Shown here: in pieces, positions 17,333 to 26,048 of the stretch
Numbering within the stretch: the stretch's first letter is position 1
Layout: every line of letters begins with the position of its first letter
Source of the DNA: Pseudogracilibacillus sp037892545
Lineage (GTDB): Bacteria > Bacillota > Bacilli > Bacillales > Amphibacillaceae
Length of the DNA stretch: 64,000 bases
Direction of reading: 5' to 3'
Assembly: GCF_037892545.1 (NCBI RefSeq)
Contig: NZ_JBBKBG010000004.1
Span: 78,169 to 142,168 of the forward strand
The notes under the pieces: generated by a model
What the model was told of the DNA's origin: nothing
Database searches by the model: none
What the model saw: only the letters and a program-made list of their open reading frames with translations
Position numbers and translations under genes: made by a program

Positions 17333-18016
17333 ATGTTGGAACAAGTGAATTTATTCCCATTTTGGTTATCATTAAAAACAGCACTTATCTCGACAGTTTT
17401 CGTATTTATCATCGGGATGATGATTGCTTATTTCGTTGCGAAAAAAGACTTTTTTGGAAAAAGCGTTTTAGAAGCAATCATTATGCTTCCTTTAGTATTG
17501 CCACCAACAGTAGTTGGATTTGGTTTGTTATATTTATTTGGAAAAAATGGTTTTATTGGGAAGTGGCTCATGGCACAGTTCGATGTACAAATTGTATTCA
17601 CTTGGTATGGTGTCTTGCTTGCTGCCATCGTCGTTTCCTTTCCACTCATGTACCAAAGTGCCGTTGCAGCCTTTCAACAGTATGATCGTAATTTAGAATA
17701 TGTTGCATACACATTAGGAAAATCCCGTTGGAATGTATTTTGGACAATTTCTTTTCCATTAGCGTGGCCAGGTTTGCTTTCTGGAACGGTATTAGCATTT
17801 GCGCGTGCGCTAGGTGAATTTGGTGCGACATTAATGATTGCTGGGTACATACCGAATGTAACGGATACGATCCCGATTGCCATTTATTTTGCGGTGGAGT
17901 CAGGAGAGATGGGCGTAGCAAAATTTTGGGTAGTGACGATCGTAATTATTGGATTTATTGCGATTTATTGGTTGAACTGGTGGAGTAGGAAACATATGAT
18001 GAAACATAAACAATAG
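17333..18016 (+). CDS. modB: molybdate ABC transporter permease
   Basis: Membrane channel of the molybdate importer. The 227-residue protein has five to six membrane segments, the early PLVLPPTVVGFGLLYLFG motif and the EAA-type cytoplasmic loop ARALGEFGATLMIAGYIPN typical of ModB. ATG 17333 lies six bases after the modA stop. Confidence 0.93.
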   Translation: MLEQVNLFPFWLSLKTALISTVFVFIIGMMIAYFVAKKDFFGKSVLEAIIMLPLVLPPTVVGFGLLYLFGKNGFIGKWLMAQFDVQIVFTWYGVLLAAIVVSFPLMYQSAVAAFQQYDRNLEYVAYTLGKSRWNVFWTISFPLAWPGLLSGTVLAFARALGEFGATLMIAGYIPNVTDTIPIAIYFAVESGEMGVAKFWVVTIVIIGFIAIYWLNWWSRKHMMKHKQ

Positions 18017-18026
18017 GAGAAAATGT

Positions 18027-18650
18027 ATGCTTACAATTGATGTGGAGAAAAAAATACCTCACAAAACATTACAGATTACATGTACGATTGGCGATGAAAT
18101 CATTGCTATTGTCGGTCCATCTGGTACTGGAAAAACAACATTTTTAAATATGATTGCCGGAATTGTGACACCAGATAATGGGTATATAAAATTTCGGGAT
18201 CAAATTTTTACGCAAGATGGTAAATCGTGTATCCCGACGCAACAAAGGAAAGTTGGCTATGTATTTCAAGATTATGCTTTATTTCCACATAAAACCGTTT
18301 GGGAAAACATAGCATATAGTATGCAAAATGAAAATAGAACACGTGAATGGATCCGTGCATTGCATATGGAACATTTATTAGATAAGTATCCACGTGAAAT
18401 ATCGGGTGGGGAAAAACAACGTACAGCATTGTTACGTGCCTATGCAATGGAGCCACAAATTCTTTTATTAGATGAACCATTTTCTGCTTTAGATGAACGT
18501 ACGAAAGAGACGAGTTATACACAATTGTGTAGATTACACGAGCAGTGGAAAATTCCAGTTATATTCGTGACACATAATCCACATGAAGTTAAAAAAATTG
18601 CGAATCGTGTATATCGTCTAGGCGAAACGTTTGTAGAGGAACGAACATAA
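18027..18650 (+). CDS. modC: molybdate ABC transporter ATP-binding protein, short form
   Basis: ATPase that drives molybdate uptake. Walker A GPSGTGKTT, Q-loop YVFQDYALFP, signature ISGGEKQRTALLRA and Walker B ILLLDEPFSALD are intact. At 207 residues it ends after the nucleotide-binding domain and lacks the C-terminal molybdate-binding (MOP/TOBE) domain of E. coli ModC (about 352 residues), so it probably has no trans-inhibition by molybdate. Last gene of the operon; no strong terminator follows. Confidence 0.9.
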   Translation: MLTIDVEKKIPHKTLQITCTIGDEIIAIVGPSGTGKTTFLNMIAGIVTPDNGYIKFRDQIFTQDGKSCIPTQQRKVGYVFQDYALFPHKTVWENIAYSMQNENRTREWIRALHMEHLLDKYPREISGGEKQRTALLRAYAMEPQILLLDEPFSALDERTKETSYTQLCRLHEQWKIPVIFVTHNPHEVKKIANRVYRLGETFVEERT

Positions 18651-18877
18651 TCGTCGTTTAGCAAAAAGAGATGCAACGTAAACCATAATGTTTTTTCAAA
18701 TACAAATGTATAAAAATTGTGAAAAAGGAAACAAACATATTGACGAAAGATTGAAAACATTGTATGCTTTTAATATTCACTCATTTACGAGGTTTTCTTT
18801 CTTCAACATTAATTTTCTGTTAATTCAGACATTTGTTTTTTTGGAAGTTGATTCGGAAGGAAATAGGATTTCTTCAT

Positions 18878-18922
18878 AACATTTTCGAAATGTTTGAATA
18901 TTTATGTTCGTTAATTTATAAT
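18878..18922 (+). promoter_or_regulatory. promoter of the ilv-leu operon with operator-like repeat
   Basis: TTGAAT (18894-18899), 17-bp spacer, TATAAT (18917-18922). An inverted repeat AACATTT-TCG-AAATGTT (18878-18894) ends on the -35 box. It resembles a degenerate CodY site (AATTTTCWGAAAATT) but is not a full match. The preceding 18651-18877 shows no gene or clear terminator. Confidence 0.65.
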
Positions 18923-18982
18923 AGCGTATAATGAAATAAGTTATATTATTAACAATTGCAAGATAATTCATACAAATAAATC

Positions 18983-19279
18983 GATGACAGGAAAAAAGGA
19001 ATAAGCACATCGTGTTCTCAGAGATCTAGGGTTGCTGGAAGCCTAGAAACACTACTTATTCCGACATCATCCTTGAGTGTTATGCTGAACGATTTTTTTA
19101 GTAGGCATAGCCAGGTATATAACATATACCTGTTACCAATAATAGACTTTTTTTAAAAAAGAAGTCTGCAAGATAGCTTTCGTGAGAAATGCTATGAATT
19201 TTTGGGTGGTACCGTGAAAAGATACTCTTTTCTCCCCATAATCTTTTAGGAGATTTGTGGAGAAAAGAGTTTTTTATTT
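18983..19279 (+). promoter_or_regulatory. T-box leader (tRNA-sensing riboswitch) of ilv-leu operon
   Basis: The conserved T-box GGGTGGTACCGTG is at 19204-19216. The terminator stem ACTCTTTTCTCC (19224-19235) and GGAGAAAAGAGT (19259-19270) is followed by TTTTTATTT. Stem I pairs GGAATAAG (18997-19004) with CTTATTCC (19054-19061); its distal part has TCTAGG/CCTAGA around GTTGCTGGAAG. The specifier side reads GACATCA, so the likely specifier is ATC (Ile) at 19065-19067; this assignment is less certain than the T-box itself. Uncharged tRNA would favour antitermination and read-through into ilvB. Confidence 0.9.
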
Positions 19280-19376
19280 GAAAGTGGAGGATGAGGAAGA
19301 AAAAAGAAAAAATGTATGACGATTGTTTCTATATAGACTTTGTTTTAAGGAAGATATTTTTAAGGAGGAAATGACA

Positions 19377-21110
19377 TTGAAAGCAGAGGCAAAGCCAAAA
19401 CAAACACTACCTTCAAAGACAACAAATGAAGTGAGAACAGGTGCAGATTTATTGATGGAGTTATTAGTTGAGGCGGAAGTGGACACAGTTTTCGGATATC
19501 CGGGTGGTGCTGTATTACCGATTTATGACGCACTTTATCGTTCAAACGCATCGTTCAAACATATATTAACAAGACATGAGCAAGGAGCAATTTTTGCAGC
19601 AGAAGGATATGCTCGTGTAACAGGGAAACCGGGAGTTGTCATTGCGACATCAGGACCAGGTGCTACCAACTTAATTACAGGCATTACAGATGCAATGATG
19701 GATTCATTGCCTTTAGTAATATTTACAGGACAAGTAGCAAATCATGTAATTGGAACAGACGCATTCCAAGAGTCAGATGTGCTAGGGATTACGACGCCGA
19801 TTACGAAGTATAATTATCAAGTGGACGATGTAACAGATTTACCACGTGTTGTAAAAGAAGCGTTCCATATTGCGACAACAGGAAGACCAGGGCCAGTTGT
19901 TATTGATATTCCGAAAAATATTTCCGAAGCATTGCCGAGCGGGGAGTTTAAAACGGATTTCTATTTACCAGGATATCAACCGACAACAAAACCGAATCCT
20001 CTACAAATCGTCAAAGTAGCAGATGCAATTGAAAAGGCGAAGCGCCCAGTTTTATTAGCTGGTGCAGGAGTATTATTTGCGGATGCTGCTGAGGAATTAA
20101 AACAGTTCGCAGAAAAATACCGTCTACCAGTTGTCAATACATTGCTAGGCTTAGGAAGTTTCCCGGGATCGAATGAACTATCATTAGGGATGGCAGGAAT
20201 GCACGGTTCTTATACGGCGAATATGGCTGTGTACGAAAGTGATTTACTCGTCAATATCGGTGCACGTTTTGATGACCGTTTAACAGGAAATCTACAACAT
20301 TTTGCTCCGATGGCAAAAGTAGCACATATTGATGTGGATCCAGCTGAAATCGGGAAAAACGTTCCAACAGAAATTCCGGTTGTAGCGGACGCAAAATTAG
20401 CATTGGAAGCATTATTAAAGAAAGATATTAAACAACCAAACCATGAAGCTTGGATGGAAAAAATCGCACAAAACAAAAAGGACTATCCATTATGGCATGA
20501 TTTATCTGATGAAGCGATCTCTCCACAAAGCCTCATACAGAAAATTCATAAAGCAACAAACGGAGAGGCGATTGTTACAACGGATGTTGGACAACATCAA
20601 ATGTGGGCAGCTCAACATTATACATTAGATAAACCACATAACTGGGCATCATCAGGTGGATTAGGTTCGATGGGATTCGGATTTCCTGCTGCCATCGGTG
20701 CACAGTTTGGTCGTCCAAATGAATTAGTTGTTTCGATTAACGGAGATGCAGGATTCCAAATGAATTTACAAGAATTACTACTATTAAAGCAATGGAATTT
20801 ACCAGTAAAAGTAATAATTATGAATAACTCTGCATTAGGAATGGTTCGCCAATGGCAAGAAACATTTTATGATGAAAGATATTCACAGTCATTACTTGAT
20901 ATAAATCCAGATTTCGTTAAGTTAGCGGAAAGTTACGGATTAAAAGGAATGAAAGTGGAAAAAGAAGAAGATGTTGAAGCAGCATTAAAAGAAATGTTCG
21001 AATATGACGGACCAGTGGTAGCTGACTTCAGAATTATTCAGAAGGAAAAAGTTTATCCGATGATTGCTCCTGGAAAAGGAATTCAAGAAATGATAGGGGT
21101 GACGAAATGA
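19377..21110 (+). CDS. ilvB: acetolactate synthase large subunit
   Basis: Thiamine-diphosphate enzyme that condenses pyruvate (or with 2-oxobutyrate) as first common step of valine, leucine and isoleucine synthesis. About 577 residues with FGYPGGAVLPIYD, the activating Glu in RHEQGAIFAAEGYAR, and the ThDP/Mg motif GDAGFQMN...IIMNN. Start choice: AAGGAGG at 19362-19368 sits eight bases before TTG 19377 but only two before ATG 19371, so TTG is preferred; both are in frame. It overlaps ilvN by four bases. Confidence 0.95.
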   Translation: MKAEAKPKQTLPSKTTNEVRTGADLLMELLVEAEVDTVFGYPGGAVLPIYDALYRSNASFKHILTRHEQGAIFAAEGYARVTGKPGVVIATSGPGATNLITGITDAMMDSLPLVIFTGQVANHVIGTDAFQESDVLGITTPITKYNYQVDDVTDLPRVVKEAFHIATTGRPGPVVIDIPKNISEALPSGEFKTDFYLPGYQPTTKPNPLQIVKVADAIEKAKRPVLLAGAGVLFADAAEELKQFAEKYRLPVVNTLLGLGSFPGSNELSLGMAGMHGSYTANMAVYESDLLVNIGARFDDRLTGNLQHFAPMAKVAHIDVDPAEIGKNVPTEIPVVADAKLALEALLKKDIKQPNHEAWMEKIAQNKKDYPLWHDLSDEAISPQSLIQKIHKATNGEAIVTTDVGQHQMWAAQHYTLDKPHNWASSGGLGSMGFGFPAAIGAQFGRPNELVVSINGDAGFQMNLQELLLLKQWNLPVKVIIMNNSALGMVRQWQETFYDERYSQSLLDINPDFVKLAESYGLKGMKVEKEEDVEAALKEMFEYDGPVVADFRIIQKEKVYPMIAPGKGIQEMIGVTK

Positions 21111-21631
21111 AACGTATTATAACAGCTACGGTTCAAAATAGAAGTGGAGTACTAAACCGTGTAACAGGGATGTTACAACGTAGACAGTTTAATATTTCAA
21201 GTATTTCTGTAGGGGAAACTGAAACACCAGGTATTTCAAAAATGACATTAGTTGTGGAAGTAAGTGACAATCAAAAGGCAGAACAGTTAACGAAACAATT
21301 AAATAAGCAAATTGATGTCATTAAAGTTTCTGATATAACAGATAAATCGATTGTTGCCCGAGAATTAGCGCTTATTAAAGTAGCAAGTTCTCCGCAATTA
21401 AGTAATGAAATCCAAGGATTAATTACACCTTTCCGTGCAACCGTCATTGATATTAGTAAAGATAGTATTACGATTCAAGTGACAGGAAAGCCGGAAAAAA
21501 TTGATGCATTAATTGCATTATTGAAACCATACGGTATTAAAGAGTTATCTAAAACAGGTGTGACAGCATTTTTACGTGGACACCAACCACAACCAGCTCA
21601 AATTGCTGAAATTAACCAGTTTACAGTATAG
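21107..21631 (+). CDS. ilvN: acetolactate synthase regulatory small subunit
   Basis: ACT-domain subunit that activates IlvB and confers valine feedback inhibition. 174 residues; N-terminal ACT domain (ATVQNRSGVLNRVTGMLQRRQFNISSISVG) and a C-terminal ALS-associated domain. The ATG at 21107 overlaps the ilvB stop (ATGA), so translation is coupled. Confidence 0.95.
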   Translation: MKRIITATVQNRSGVLNRVTGMLQRRQFNISSISVGETETPGISKMTLVVEVSDNQKAEQLTKQLNKQIDVIKVSDITDKSIVARELALIKVASSPQLSNEIQGLITPFRATVIDISKDSITIQVTGKPEKIDALIALLKPYGIKELSKTGVTAFLRGHQPQPAQIAEINQFTV

Positions 21632-21633
21632 CG

Positions 21634-21676
21634 AAAATTATTTTGGCGACGGCTTAAAAATCGCCAAAATAATTTT
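21634..21676 (+). other. perfect 16-bp hairpin between ilvN and ilvC
   Basis: AAAATTATTTTGGCGA (21634-21649) pairs with TCGCCAAAATAATTTT (21661-21676) around an 11-base loop. It begins three bases after the ilvN stop and ends 45 bp before ilvC. The T run after the stem is short, so it may be a partial terminator or a 5' stabiliser of a processed ilvC transcript. Confidence 0.8.
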
Positions 21677-21720
21677 ACATAAAAAATGATGATTATTATA
21701 TGAAAAAGGAGATAGAAGTC

Positions 21721-22719
21721 ATGTCAAAAGTTTTATACGAGAAAGATATTAACAAAGAGGTATTACAAGGAAAGACAATTGCAGTAATCGGATATGGTTC
21801 ACAAGGTCACGCACACGCGTTAAACTTACGTGATAGTGGTTTTGACGTTGTGATTGGAATTAGACCAGGGAAGTCACAACAAAAAGCAGAAGAGGATGGT
21901 TTTACCGTAAAAGCCGTTGCAGAAGCAACAAAAGCAGCAGATGTTGTGATGGTTTTATTACCTGATGAGTTACAAGCAGCTGTGTATGAAAATGAAATTA
22001 AAGATAACTTAAAAGAAGGTGCAGCATTAGCATTTGCTCATGGATTTAATGTTCATTATGGTCAAGTTGTACCTCCAGCAAATGTAGACGTATTTTTAGT
22101 AGCACCAAAAGGACCTGGACATTTAGTTCGTCGTACATTTGAAGAAGGAGCAGGGGTTCCAGCATTATATGGTGTGTACCAAGACTTTACAGGAAAAGCA
22201 CGTGAGGTTGCATTAGCTTATTCAGTAGGAGTAGGTGGCGCTCGTGCAGGTGTCATCGAAACATCATTCCAAGAAGAAACAGAAACAGATCTATTCGGAG
22301 AGCAAGCAGTATTATGTGGTGGAGCGACTGCATTAATTAAATCAGGTTTCGAAACATTAACAGAAGCAGGATACCAGCCTGAAGTTGCTTACTTCGAATG
22401 TTTACATGAACTTAAATTAATTGTAGATTTACTGTACGAAGGCGGATTAGAAAACATGCGTTATTCTATTTCAGATACAGCACAGTGGGGTGACTTCGTA
22501 TCTGGACCACGTGTTATTAACGCAGAAACAAAAGCACGTATGAAAGAGGTTCTAGATGATATACAGAGCGGTGCATTTGCGAAAGGTTGGATTCTAGAAA
22601 ACCAAGCAAACCGTCCGATGTTTAATGCAATTAATAACGCGGAAAACAATCACCCGATTGAAAAGGTTGGAAGAGAATTACGTGACTTAATGCCATTTGT
22701 TAAAAATCCATTAAAATAA
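21721..22719 (+). CDS. ilvC: ketol-acid reductoisomerase (NADP+)
   Basis: Second step of branched-chain amino acid synthesis. 332 residues: Rossmann motif VIGYGSQGHAHALNLRDSG, then the class I C-terminal knotted domain with metal ligands in ETETDLFGEQAVLCGG and YECLHE-like AYFECLHELKLIVDL. ATG 21721 is chosen because AAGGAG at 21706-21711 is nine bases before it; the in-frame ATG at 21700 has no ribosome site. leuA, normally next, is missing. Confidence 0.96.
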   Translation: MSKVLYEKDINKEVLQGKTIAVIGYGSQGHAHALNLRDSGFDVVIGIRPGKSQQKAEEDGFTVKAVAEATKAADVVMVLLPDELQAAVYENEIKDNLKEGAALAFAHGFNVHYGQVVPPANVDVFLVAPKGPGHLVRRTFEEGAGVPALYGVYQDFTGKAREVALAYSVGVGGARAGVIETSFQEETETDLFGEQAVLCGGATALIKSGFETLTEAGYQPEVAYFECLHELKLIVDLLYEGGLENMRYSISDTAQWGDFVSGPRVINAETKARMKEVLDDIQSGAFAKGWILENQANRPMFNAINNAENNHPIEKVGRELRDLMPFVKNPLK

Positions 22720-22735
22720 ACGTAATCAATGGAAG

Positions 22736-22770
22736 AAAGAGGTAGGATACAATATCCTTCCTCTTTGCTT
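22736..22770 (+). terminator. hairpin after ilvC, possible attenuating terminator
   Basis: AAAGAGG-T-AGGATA (22736-22749) pairs with TATCCT-T-CCTCTTT (22753-22766) around CAA with one T-T mismatch. Two smaller hairpins follow (CTTCTA/TAGAAG at 22768-22785 and ATCGAA/TTCGAT at 22795-22812). Tail is only moderately T-rich. Confidence 0.55.
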
Positions 22771-22837
22771 CTACTCTACTAGAAGTACCCTTCATCGAAT
22801 GATACTTCGATATTCTCCGCAAGAAACGTTTCGTCTA

Positions 22838-22868
22838 ATGTAACATACATTACATGATGATATATAAT
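22838..22868 (+). promoter_or_regulatory. possible internal promoter of leuBCD-ilvA with palindrome
   Basis: GTAACA (22840-22845), 17-bp spacer, TATAAT (22863-22868). The palindrome ATGTAA-N6-TTACAT (22838-22855) covers the -35 region and could be an operator. The -35 box is weak. Confidence 0.4.
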
Positions 22869-22919
22869 TTATCTTTACTAGGGAAATGAACATGAATCGT
22901 GTAGGAAGGATTGAATCAA

Positions 22920-23984
22920 ATGGTGAAGAAAATAGTTGTACTCCCAGGAGATGGGGTTGGACATGAGGTAACAGGTGAAGCAGTAAAGGTGTTAGAAAAA
23001 ATTGCTGAAAAACATGGCCATACATTTGAATTTGAACAACATGATATTGGTGGAACATCATATGATAAATATGGAGAACCATTAACAGAAGAAACCGTCA
23101 ATGTATGCTTACAATCGGATGCTATTTTATTAGGTGCGATTGGTGGCCCTAAATGGGATAACTTGCCATCTGATGTACGACCTGAACAAGGTTTATTAAA
23201 AATTCGTAAAGCGTTAAATTTATTTGCGAATATACGACCAATCAAAGGATTTGACCCATTGTTACATGCATCACCATTAAAAGAAGAGATTATTAATGGT
23301 AGCGATATTTATATCGTTCGGGAACTAACAGGTGGATTGTACTTCGGTACCCCACGTGAACGAAGAGAAAATGGAACTGTTGCGGTGGATACTTTGCTTT
23401 ACCGTCGTGATGAAATTGAAAGAATCGTAGAAAAAGGATTTGAAAGTGCACAATTAAGGAAAAAACATCTTGTTTCAGTAGATAAAGCAAATGTCTTAGA
23501 ATCTAGCCGTCTTTGGAGAGAGATCGTAGAGGAGAAAAAGAAAGATTATCCAGATGTTCATGTAGAACATATGTTAGTAGACTCTGCGGCAATGCGCCTT
23601 ATTACAGAACCGACATATTTTGATGTCATCGTGACAGAAAATATGTTTGGAGATATTTTAAGTGATGAAGGATCTGTTTTAACCGGATCTATTGGTATGT
23701 TACCTTCTGCTAGTTTATCAGAAACGATTGGACTATATGAGCCTGTACACGGTTCTGCTCCTGATATTGCAGGTCAAGGTATTGTAAATCCAATTGGGAT
23801 GATTATGTCTGCAGCGATGTTATTACGTTATTCATTTGATATGGATAAAGAAGCGACAGAGATTGAAACTGCTGTAGAAAAAGCATTAGAGGAAGGATAC
23901 CATACGAAAGATTTACGAATCAATGGTGGAAAAGTTGTTGGAACGAAGGAAATGACAGAAGCGGTTATTCGTCATTTATCATAA
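22920..23984 (+). CDS. leuB: 3-isopropylmalate dehydrogenase
   Basis: Oxidative decarboxylation step of leucine synthesis, NAD-dependent. 354 residues of the isocitrate/isopropylmalate dehydrogenase family: VVLPGDGVGHEV, RELTGGLYFGTPR, VTENMFGDILSDEGS and YEPVHGSAPDIAGQ. ATG 22920 lies nine bases after AGGAAGGA; the in-frame TTG 22911 is too close. leuA is not upstream, so the pathway's first enzyme must be encoded elsewhere. Confidence 0.96.
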   Translation: MVKKIVVLPGDGVGHEVTGEAVKVLEKIAEKHGHTFEFEQHDIGGTSYDKYGEPLTEETVNVCLQSDAILLGAIGGPKWDNLPSDVRPEQGLLKIRKALNLFANIRPIKGFDPLLHASPLKEEIINGSDIYIVRELTGGLYFGTPRERRENGTVAVDTLLYRRDEIERIVEKGFESAQLRKKHLVSVDKANVLESSRLWREIVEEKKKDYPDVHVEHMLVDSAAMRLITEPTYFDVIVTENMFGDILSDEGSVLTGSIGMLPSASLSETIGLYEPVHGSAPDIAGQGIVNPIGMIMSAAMLLRYSFDMDKEATEIETAVEKALEEGYHTKDLRINGGKVVGTKEMTEAVIRHLS

Positions 23985-23999
23985 GGTGGAGGTGTTCTT

Positions 24000-25394
24000 A
24001 TGGCGAAGCCTAAAACAATCATAGAAAAAGTTTGGGAACAAAAGATCGTCCATGAAGAAGAAGGAAAACCAGATTTAGTATATATTGATTTACATCTTAT
24101 TCACGAAGTAACGTCTCCTCAAGCATTTGAAGGATTACGTTTAACAAATAGAAAAGTTCGTCGACCAGATTTAACATTTGCGACGATGGACCATAACGTG
24201 CCGACATTAAATCGTGATGAAATTAGTGATCCGATTGCAAAATTACAAATTGATACATTAGCAAAAAACTGTGAAGAGTTTGGCATCGAACTAGCAGATA
24301 TGCACCATCCTGATCAAGGGATTGTACATGTAATTGGACCACAATTAGGATTAACACAACCAGGGAAAACGATTGTATGTGGAGATAGTCATACATCGAC
24401 ACATGGAGCGTTTGGAGCGATCGCATTCGGTATTGGAACGAGTGAAGTAGAACATGTTTTTGCGACACAAACATTATGGCAAGATAAACCAAAAACACTT
24501 AACTTAAAAGTGGAAGGTAATCTCGGACCTGGTGTTACTGCTAAAGACTTAATTTTAGCAATTATCGCAAAATATGGCGTGAAAATGGGAACAGGTTATA
24601 TTGTAGAATATACAGGGGAAGCTATTCGTAATCTTTCCATGGAAGAGCGTATGACGATTTGTAATATGTCCATCGAAGCTGGAGCAAGGGCAGGGCTAAT
24701 TAGTCCAGATGAGAAAACAATCGAATTTTTACGAGGTCGTCGTTACGTTCCAAAAGGAGAAGCATTCGATGAAGTGGCAAATGAGTGGTTAGCACTAGCG
24801 ACAGATGAAGGTGCCACATATGATAAAACATTAACAATCAATGCAGAGGAAGTAGAACCACAAGTAACATGGGGAACAAACCCTGGAATGGGTGTACCTG
24901 TAAGTGGTGCAACTCCAACTATTGATACAGCGCCAAATAAAGAAGAAGTACGACTAGCGTTGGAGTATATGGGCTTAGAAGAAAACCAACCGATGACATC
25001 CATTGAAATTGATCACGTGTTTATTGGTTCTTGTACAAATTCGCGTTTATCTGATTTAGAAAAAGCAGCAAAAATTGTTGCTGGCAAACAAGTAAAAGAT
25101 GGTGTGAAAGCAATTGTTGTACCAGGGTCATTTTTAGTGAAAATGGAAGCAGAAGAAAAAGGCATCGATAAGGTATTCAAGGAAGCTGGATTTGAATGGC
25201 GTGATGCAGGATGTAGTATGTGTTTAGGAATGAACGAAGATATTGTTCCTTCAGGAGGACGTTGTGCATCTACATCAAACCGTAACTTTGAAGGTAGACA
25301 AGGAAATGGTGCTAGAACACATTTAGTAAGTCCAGAAATGGCAGCAGCTGCTGCGATTGAAGGTAAATTTGTCGATGTTCGAACGTATCAATAA
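24000..25394 (+). CDS. leuC: 3-isopropylmalate dehydratase large subunit
   Basis: Aconitase-family [4Fe-4S] enzyme that, with LeuD, isomerises 2- to 3-isopropylmalate. 464 residues; HTSTHGAFGAIAFGIGTSEVEH and the cluster cysteines in FIGSCTNSR and AGCSMCLGMN are intact. ATG 24000 follows GGTGGAGG. It lies 15 bp after leuB. Confidence 0.97.
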   Translation: MAKPKTIIEKVWEQKIVHEEEGKPDLVYIDLHLIHEVTSPQAFEGLRLTNRKVRRPDLTFATMDHNVPTLNRDEISDPIAKLQIDTLAKNCEEFGIELADMHHPDQGIVHVIGPQLGLTQPGKTIVCGDSHTSTHGAFGAIAFGIGTSEVEHVFATQTLWQDKPKTLNLKVEGNLGPGVTAKDLILAIIAKYGVKMGTGYIVEYTGEAIRNLSMEERMTICNMSIEAGARAGLISPDEKTIEFLRGRRYVPKGEAFDEVANEWLALATDEGATYDKTLTINAEEVEPQVTWGTNPGMGVPVSGATPTIDTAPNKEEVRLALEYMGLEENQPMTSIEIDHVFIGSCTNSRLSDLEKAAKIVAGKQVKDGVKAIVVPGSFLVKMEAEEKGIDKVFKEAGFEWRDAGCSMCLGMNEDIVPSGGRCASTSNRNFEGRQGNGARTHLVSPEMAAAAAIEGKFVDVRTYQ

Positions 25395-25421
25395 TTTACG
25401 GCAAGGAAAGGATGTTGTACA

Positions 25422-26006
25422 ATGGAACCTATAAAGGAACATCGTGGTCTCGTTTATCCATTAAACCGTACGAATGTCGATACGGACCAAATTATTCCGA
25501 AACAATTTTTAAAAAGAATTGAAAGAACAGGTTTTGGACAGTTTTTATTTTACCATTGGCGATTTGATGATGATGGAAATAAACGACCAGATTTTAATTT
25601 AAATGATACAAAATATGATCATGCATCCATTTTGGTGACAGGAGAAAACTTCGGGTGTGGGTCATCTAGAGAGCATGCTCCATGGTCATTATTAGATTAT
25701 GGCTTTAGAATTATCCTTGCTCCAAGTTTTGCGGATATTTTTTACAATAATTCATTTAAAAATGGACTCGTTCCAATTAAAGTAGAAGAAGAGCAGATTA
25801 ATAAATGGTTAAAAGAAGCAGAAGAAGGAACATTAGAATTATCTGTAAACCTTGAGAAGAAGGTCATAACAGATCAAAATGGAACTGAATTTGCATTTGA
25901 TTTACCAGAATACCACCGTCAAAATTTACTGAACGGTTGGGATGAAATTGCTTTAACTTTGCAACTTGAGGATGAAATTTCTGCATATGAAAAGACTAGA
26001 CTATAA
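25422..26006 (+). CDS. leuD: 3-isopropylmalate dehydratase small subunit
   Basis: Swivel-domain partner of LeuC. 194 residues with NVDTDQIIPKQFLKRIERTGFG and GENFGCGSSREHAPWSLLDYG, diagnostic of LeuD. Lies 27 bp after leuC and 42 bp before the threonine dehydratase gene, in the same operon. Confidence 0.97.
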   Translation: MEPIKEHRGLVYPLNRTNVDTDQIIPKQFLKRIERTGFGQFLFYHWRFDDDGNKRPDFNLNDTKYDHASILVTGENFGCGSSREHAPWSLLDYGFRIILAPSFADIFYNNSFKNGLVPIKVEEEQINKWLKEAEEGTLELSVNLEKKVITDQNGTEFAFDLPEYHRQNLLNGWDEIALTLQLEDEISAYEKTRL

Positions 26007-26048
26007 AATAAAGTAAGTGGAACTAGGGAGTGTGGAACCATTGGGGAT

